From Acidimicrobiia bacterium (lineage in GTDB: Bacteria > Actinomycetota > Acidimicrobiia > Spongiisociales > UBA5794), in the NCBI GenBank assembly GCA_013001485.1, contig JABDMN010000303.1, forward strand, positions 1 through 8,878: 8,878 nt of DNA, in the 5' to 3' direction. Position 1 is the first letter of the stretch, and each line of letters begins with the position of its first letter. The notes beneath the pieces are model-generated. The model was not told where the DNA came from and did no database searches. It worked only from the letters and a program-made list of their open reading frames with translations. The position numbers and the translations under genes were made by a program. Of this stretch, positions 4,651-8,878 are shown in pieces.

Positions 4651-7236
4651 TTGAAACGCATAATCACCTGGATCGAGGCCGCGGTGCGCCGCTCGCCGGT
4701 ACTCGTGCTGGTTGGCGCACTCATCGTGACGCTCGTCCTGGGTGCGTTTGTGTCCCAACAGGAACAGGCGTCCGGCAACGAGGGCTTCTCGCCGGATTCC
4801 CCGGAGTTCCTTGCCGGCCAGATCATCGGCGACCGGTTCGACACGTCGGCGGTAGCAGCGGTGCAGGTGGTGTTCACCGCCGAGAGCGGTGACGTGCTCA
4901 CTGCGGACGGGCTGAAGCACTACCTGGCAGTCCAGGAAGCCGTCCTGGCATCGGATGTAGGCCCCGTGCTCATCGATGGGCCGCAGCCCGCCATCAATGG
5001 CTTCTTCACTCCCGCGATCCTCGGGTTCGAGGAGTCCGGACTCGACCCCGCAACAGCAACCGATGAACAGGTAAAGGCTGCCTACCTGGCCGGTCTCGAA
5101 GCTTTGCCGCCTGAGACTCAGGGTCAGGTGACGATCACGTTGTCATCGGAGAACACGGACATGGCGGCACCGTCGTCTACCGCCGGTCTGATGATCGTGC
5201 TCATCGACAGCGGCAAGATCCCGGATGATCCCGACCAGGTGAAGCTGCAGGCAGCCGAGGTCGACATGCAGGAGCGGATCGAGGCAATCCCGGTCACGGA
5301 CACCACCGCCGCTCCGTTCAGCTTCGCGCTCTTGTTCGCCGACAGCGGCGAGTTCGCAGCAGAGATCGGTCGTCTCTTCGGCACGGCATTCCTCATCATC
5401 ATCGTCATCCTCGGCTTTGTGTTCTGGATCAACCCGCGGGGCCGACTGACATGGCTGACCTCGTTGCGGCGTGCCGGCGCCGACGTCGGTCTCGCCATGC
5501 TTGTGATCGTTCTCTCGATCACCTGGATGAATGGGATAGGAGTCCTCCTTGGGCCGAAGTACCTGGGCATCATCGGGAACTTCTCCGAGATCCTGCAGAT
5601 CATTCCGATCCTGCTGATTGGTTTGGGCGTCGACTACGCCATCCACCTCAACTCCCGGTATCGCGAGGAGCTAGCCGACGGTCAGACGGTGGTTGGCGCA
5701 GCTGGCCGTGCCACCCGCACGGTCGGAGTGGCCCTCGTTCTCGCCACGGTGACCACCGCCGTCGGATTTCTCACGAACATCGTGAGCCCGATCACCGCCA
5801 TCAAGGACTTCGGCATCCTCGCCACGGTCGGCATCTCCTCTGCCTTCGTTCTCATGCTCACAGTCGTCCCTTCGGTTCGCATCCTTCTCGATCGCCGCGC
5901 CGAAGCCGGAGACCGCCTGCCGGTCGAGGCCATGGGTGCCTCCAGCGAACGCCTCCTCCCCAAGCTGATGGGACGCATGGCGATCCTCGCCGAGAAGATC
6001 CCTGTGGTGATGCTGGTGATCGCCCTGGGGCTGGGCGGGCTTGGCGCCTATGGGCTGACACAGCTGAGCACCGAGTTTTCGTTCACCGACTTCCTGCCTG
6101 AGGGGGCACCGCTGCTCGAGACGTTCGACGTGCTCGTCGACGAATTCGGAGGCGGACTTGGGGAGACGACGAACGTGCTGATCGAAGGCGATGTGGCGAG
6201 TCCCGACGTCCACAACGGCATCGTCCAGGCCTGGTCGAACATGGCAGACACCGAAGATGTGCTTGCGTTCGGACCCCGGGCGGCAGCCGAATCTCCGGTC
6301 TCGGTGATCGCGCAGATGGTCACCCCTCCCGCCGACGGTGGTAGCGAGGCCCTGTACAACGCCGACTTCGCCCAGACGGCGTTCTCGAGTGGCCTCCAGC
6401 AGGACCTGACAGTGGCGCCGGGAACCGACGTCGCCGGGCTCTACGAGGCTGCAAGTGCCATCAACCCCGAGGGGATGCAGCGAGTTGCCGCTCTTGGCGA
6501 CGACGGAACGTACCGGTACATCAATGTCGCTGTTTCCACTCAGGGCGGCGAGGCGGGGGCTCTCGACCTCTCTGACGGTCTGAAAGCGGACTTCGAGTCG
6601 GTGTCAACGCTGGCTGGCCTGACGGCGACGCCAACCAACGAGAACATCATCTCCAAGGGCGTCGTGCTGGCGCTTCAGGATTCCCAGGTCAGCTCGATCG
6701 CCATCTCGCTTGTCGCCGCGATGGTGCTGCTGGTGCTCAACTTCCTCATCGAGGTGAGGCGGCCGTTCCTCGGGGTCATCACCATCGCCCCTGTGATCCT
6801 TGTTGTTCTGTGGGTGTTCGGCCTCATGGCGCTCACGGGCATCTCGTTCAACCCGGTCACGGCGATGATCGCCGCGATTGCCATCGGTATTGGCGTGCCA
6901 TACACGATCCATGTGACTCACCGGTACGAGGAGGATCGCCAACGCTACGACGACGAGAGCCGGGCGATTCGGTCGACCATGACCCACACCGGTGGCGCAC
7001 TTGCCGGGTCGGCATTCACGACAGTCGCCGGTTTCGGCATCCTGGTGACGTCGTCTTTGACGCCCTTCAAGCAGCTGGGCCTGGTCACTGCCTACGCCAT
7101 CGGTGGGGCACTGGTCGCAGCCGTGTTTGTGCTGCCGTCGATGCTTGTCCTGTGGGACCGCTGGCACCGTGCCCGTGGTCACGAGGTCATCGAGGAGCGC
7201 AATCCGCTGCTCACCGATGGTGCGCCCGCCTCGTGA
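4651..7236 (+). CDS. RND superfamily (MMPL/HAE3-like) 12-TM transporter
   Basis: The 861-aa protein has the duplicated RND plan. TM1 is about 16-33, followed by an extracytoplasmic domain at 35-235 and TM2-TM6 between 242 and 410. A cytoplasmic link leads to TM7 at 450-471, a second extracytoplasmic domain at 472-675, and TM8-TM12 between 682 and 835. The half-repeat signature after TM4 is GLGVDYAIHLNSRYREE (324-340); the matching one in TM10 is GIGVPYTIHVTHRYEED (746-762). This resembles the HAE3/MMPL groups, proton-driven exporters of lipids or other hydrophobic molecules in the cytoplasmic membrane. In TM4 Asp328 is kept, while TM10 has Pro750 in the same place, so only one half keeps this acidic residue. 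The substrate is unknown; a cell-envelope lipid is a guess. Starts with TTG behind GGAGGG. Its TGA overlaps the GTG of the next gene, so the two are translationally coupled. Co-transcription with thrS (74 bp upstream) is possible. Confidence 0.9.
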   Translation: MKRIITWIEAAVRRSPVLVLVGALIVTLVLGAFVSQQEQASGNEGFSPDSPEFLAGQIIGDRFDTSAVAAVQVVFTAESGDVLTADGLKHYLAVQEAVLASDVGPVLIDGPQPAINGFFTPAILGFEESGLDPATATDEQVKAAYLAGLEALPPETQGQVTITLSSENTDMAAPSSTAGLMIVLIDSGKIPDDPDQVKLQAAEVDMQERIEAIPVTDTTAAPFSFALLFADSGEFAAEIGRLFGTAFLIIIVILGFVFWINPRGRLTWLTSLRRAGADVGLAMLVIVLSITWMNGIGVLLGPKYLGIIGNFSEILQIIPILLIGLGVDYAIHLNSRYREELADGQTVVGAAGRATRTVGVALVLATVTTAVGFLTNIVSPITAIKDFGILATVGISSAFVLMLTVVPSVRILLDRRAEAGDRLPVEAMGASSERLLPKLMGRMAILAEKIPVVMLVIALGLGGLGAYGLTQLSTEFSFTDFLPEGAPLLETFDVLVDEFGGGLGETTNVLIEGDVASPDVHNGIVQAWSNMADTEDVLAFGPRAAAESPVSVIAQMVTPPADGGSEALYNADFAQTAFSSGLQQDLTVAPGTDVAGLYEAASAINPEGMQRVAALGDDGTYRYINVAVSTQGGEAGALDLSDGLKADFESVSTLAGLTATPTNENIISKGVVLALQDSQVSSIAISLVAAMVLLVLNFLIEVRRPFLGVITIAPVILVVLWVFGLMALTGISFNPVTAMIAAIAIGIGVPYTIHVTHRYEEDRQRYDDESRAIRSTMTHTGGALAGSAFTTVAGFGILVTSSLTPFKQLGLVTAYAIGGALVAAVFVLPSMLVLWDRWHRARGHEVIEERNPLLTDGAPAS

Positions 7237-7733
7237 CAGACGAGCGACGGCCCAAGCGAATCGAGGTCCCTCGGGACATCGCCGATCGCGAGGCCATGCC
7301 GGACGATCTCGACGCCAACGTTCTCGGCCCCTACTCGGTCCCGGACGTGGCTCGCCGGCGAATGGCCGGTGTTGTCTACGTCGCCGGGGCCTTGATCGTG
7401 ACCGGCGGGATTCTCCTCGGCCTTCCGTCAGGGATGTGGCTGGTGGTTGCGGGTCTGCTCGTCATAGCGGCCTACCACCTGGTGTCGGGCTGGCACCTGA
7501 AGGTGCGTCAGGGAGAGGCGCTCACCGTGGCGAATCGTGCGACAGAATTCGCTGCAGGCCACGCGGCGGCCACACTCAACTTCGAGGGGTGGAGAGCTCG
7601 CCCGGTGTGGAACGTGTTGGTCTTCTCTGCCGATGAGCCTCCATCACGGAGAGCCCTGGTCAGGGTGGACGCGACGACCGCAGACGTGGTGGGCAGCTAC
7701 GAAGAAGCGGTGCCCGAGGTCGAAAGGGCCTAG
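7233..7733 (+). CDS. Two-TM protein with PepSY-like tail, coupled to the RND transporter
   Basis: The 166-aa product starts at a GTG whose GTGA overlaps the transporter stop by 4 bp; the reading frame is open further upstream, but that part is only a shadow of the transporter. Residues 1-42 are charged and hydrophilic. Two membrane helices lie at about 45-63 and 67-84, forming a tight hairpin. A soluble tail (about 90-160) includes RPVWNVLVFSADE (123-135) and ALVRVDATTADVVGSYEE (141-158). The strand pattern W-V-x-V followed by V-x-VDATT-x-x-V resembles a PepSY domain, but the match is weak and from memory. Both ends would lie on the same side of the membrane. The tight coupling suggests an accessory or regulatory partner of the transporter. 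No enzyme motif is visible. There is no separate ribosome binding site. The stop TAG overlaps the stop of the convergent citrate synthase gene. Confidence 0.8.
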   Translation: MTDERRPKRIEVPRDIADREAMPDDLDANVLGPYSVPDVARRRMAGVVYVAGALIVTGGILLGLPSGMWLVVAGLLVIAAYHLVSGWHLKVRQGEALTVANRATEFAAGHAAATLNFEGWRARPVWNVLVFSADEPPSRRALVRVDATTADVVGSYEEAVPEVERA

Positions 7734-8878
7734 CGGTCGCTCACCGGGACGAAGTCTCGCGGCGTCTCTCCCACATACACCTGGCGAGGCCTGGCGATCC
7801 GGGTCGTCGGGTCCTCGGCCATCTCCTTCCAGTTGGCGATCCAGCCAGGAAGGCGACCGATGGCGAAGAGAACGGTGAACATCCGCATCGGGAACCCGAG
7901 GGCCCGGAAGATGAGCCCCGAGTAGAAGTCGACGTTCGGGTAGAGGTTGCGCTCGACGAAGTAGTCGTCCTCACGGGCCGCAGCCTCGAGGTTTCTGGCG
8001 ATGTCGAGCAAGGGGTCACCGAGCCCCTCGCGTTCCAGGACGTCGTGAGCGTGTTGCGCCAGGATCCTGGCTCGCGGGTCGTAGTTCTTGTACACCCGGT
8101 GCCCAAAGCCCATGAGCCGGAACGGGTGGTCCTTGTCCTTGGCGTTGGCCAGGGTTGACTCGATGGTCGCGTCGGGGTCGTCGTGGATTGCTTGCAGCAT
8201 CTCGATGACGGCCTGGTTCGCTCCGCCGTGCAGCGGTCCCCAGAGCGCGTTCATTCCCGCAGCAACCGATCCGAACATGTTGGCCCGGCTCGATCCGACA
8301 AACCGCACCGTGGCGGTGGAGCAATTCTGCCCGTGGTCGGCGTGGAGGATCAGCAACGCGTTGAGAGCCCGAGATACCACGGGGTCGACTTTGGTTTCCT
8401 CGACCGGCAGGCCGAACATCATGTGCAGGAAGTTCTCGACATACCCCAGTTCGTTGCGTGGGTACACGTACGGCTGGCCGATCGACTTCTTGTAGGCCCA
8501 CGCAGCGATTGTCGGCATCTTGGCGATGAGGCGGCGGGCGCTCTGCTCGACAGCCTCGGGGTCTGCAGGGTCGTGGAACTCTTCGTAGAACGTAGAGATG
8601 GCCGAGGTTGCCGACGAAAGGATCGCCATCGGATGCGCAGCACGGGGGAAGGCGTCGAAGAAGCGCTTCATCTCCTCGGACAGCAACGTGTGGAGCCGGA
8701 TCGAATCGGTCCACTCCTCGAGCTGCGTCGCGGTGGTAAGCTCGCCGAAGTACAGGAGGTAGGCCACCTCCAGGAACGTGCAGTGTTCGGTGATGTCCTC
8801 GATGCGGTAGCCGCGGTGGTGGAGCGAGCCGGCAGCACCGTCGATGTGGGTGATGGAGGACACGGTGCCTGCGGTGTT
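7730..8878 (-). CDS. gltA: Citrate synthase, missing its N-terminus (cut by window edge)
   Basis: Condenses oxaloacetate and acetyl-CoA to citrate in the TCA cycle, in the cytoplasm. The 382 visible residues run open to the right edge. The full family length is about 430 aa, so roughly 50 residues are missing. A GTG at 8863 is not the start: upstream codons at 8878-8864 read NTAGT, which continues the conserved stretch before SSITHIDG. Catalytic residues, counting the GTG codon at 8863 as 1, are His212 in GPLHGGANQAV, His255 in GFGHRVYKNYDPRA and Asp312 in VDFYSGL, the usual His-His-Asp triad. HADHGQNCSTATVR (174-187) and RHRGY-like HHRGYR (15-20) also fit. The sequence resembles the longer bacterial type (GltA) rather than methylcitrate synthase, though that distinction needs a tree. 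It ends at TAG (reverse of 7730-7732), sharing CTAG with the neighbouring gene. Its promoter lies outside the window. Confidence 0.96.
   Translation of the reverse strand, partial: NTAGTVSSITHIDGAAGSLHHRGYRIEDITEHCTFLEVAYLLYFGELTTATQLEEWTDSIRLHTLLSEEMKRFFDAFPRAAHPMAILSSATSAISTFYEEFHDPADPEAVEQSARRLIAKMPTIAAWAYKKSIGQPYVYPRNELGYVENFLHMMFGLPVEETKVDPVVSRALNALLILHADHGQNCSTATVRFVGSSRANMFGSVAAGMNALWGPLHGGANQAVIEMLQAIHDDPDATIESTLANAKDKDHPFRLMGFGHRVYKNYDPRARILAQHAHDVLEREGLGDPLLDIARNLEAAAREDDYFVERNLYPNVDFYSGLIFRALGFPMRMFTVLFAIGRLPGWIANWKEMAEDPTTRIARPRQVYVGETPRDFVPVSDR

Noticed and set aside
5124..6213. Several minus-strand frames of 98-180 aa inside the transporter gene
   Set aside because: They are antisense shadows of a well-supported membrane protein, are rich in Arg, Asp and His, have no recognisable domains and no ribosome binding sites.
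6810..7232. Upstream part of the frame that contains the two-TM protein
   Set aside because: It overlaps the end of the transporter in another frame and is Arg/His-rich; the GTGA overlap at 7233 is the natural start.
8861..8863. GTG as the start codon of citrate synthase
   Set aside because: Codons upstream to the window edge continue a conserved citrate synthase stretch (NTAGT), so this is an internal valine.
1..8878. Defence island, CRISPR array, insertion sequence, prophage, tRNA or rRNA
   Set aside because: I found no spaced direct repeats, transposase or integrase motifs, terminal inverted repeats, cloverleaf-like sequence or rRNA-like blocks; gene content is chromosomal and tightly packed.

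Overview
The window looks like chromosomal DNA from a high-GC actinobacterium. Three things point there. A gene closely resembling mycothiol synthase (MshD) is present, and this thiol pathway is essentially restricted to Actinobacteria. Coding sequence is GC-rich at third codon positions. GTG and TTG starts are used freely, and two of the genes look leaderless. A deep-branching group such as Acidimicrobiia is possible, but that is a guess from general feel and was not tested.

Layout, left to right. (1) The 5' part of a patatin-like phospholipase on the minus strand, cut by the left edge. (2) A 105-bp divergent gap, then the MshD-like GNAT acetyltransferase on the plus strand. (3) Convergent to it, a minus-strand pair: an APH/choline-kinase-fold protein whose two key aspartates are both asparagine, followed by a small membrane-anchored zinc-ribbon protein. 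(4) A 126-bp divergent gap containing a 26-bp dyad, then plus-strand thrS (threonyl-tRNA synthetase, complete, 642 aa). (5) Downstream on the same strand, a 12-TM RND/MMPL-type transporter (861 aa, TTG start with a strong ribosome binding site). It overlaps by 4 bp a 166-aa two-TM protein with a PepSY-like tail. (6) Convergent to that, citrate synthase on the minus strand, cut by the right edge. The two stop codons share one CTAG tetramer.

Most genes are housekeeping or common accessory genes that do not form one pathway: translation (thrS), redox thiol (mshD-like), TCA cycle (gltA) and lipid hydrolysis or transport (patatin, RND). The one clear functional unit is the RND transporter plus its translationally coupled small membrane protein. 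I saw no mobile element, CRISPR array, tRNA or rRNA, and no gap over 300 bp without a gene. I do not see a convincing new multi-gene system. The best leads are the aspartate-less APH-fold protein, the RND/small-protein pair, the dyad in the thrS upstream region that could also pair over the thrS start codon, and the very compact gene borders.
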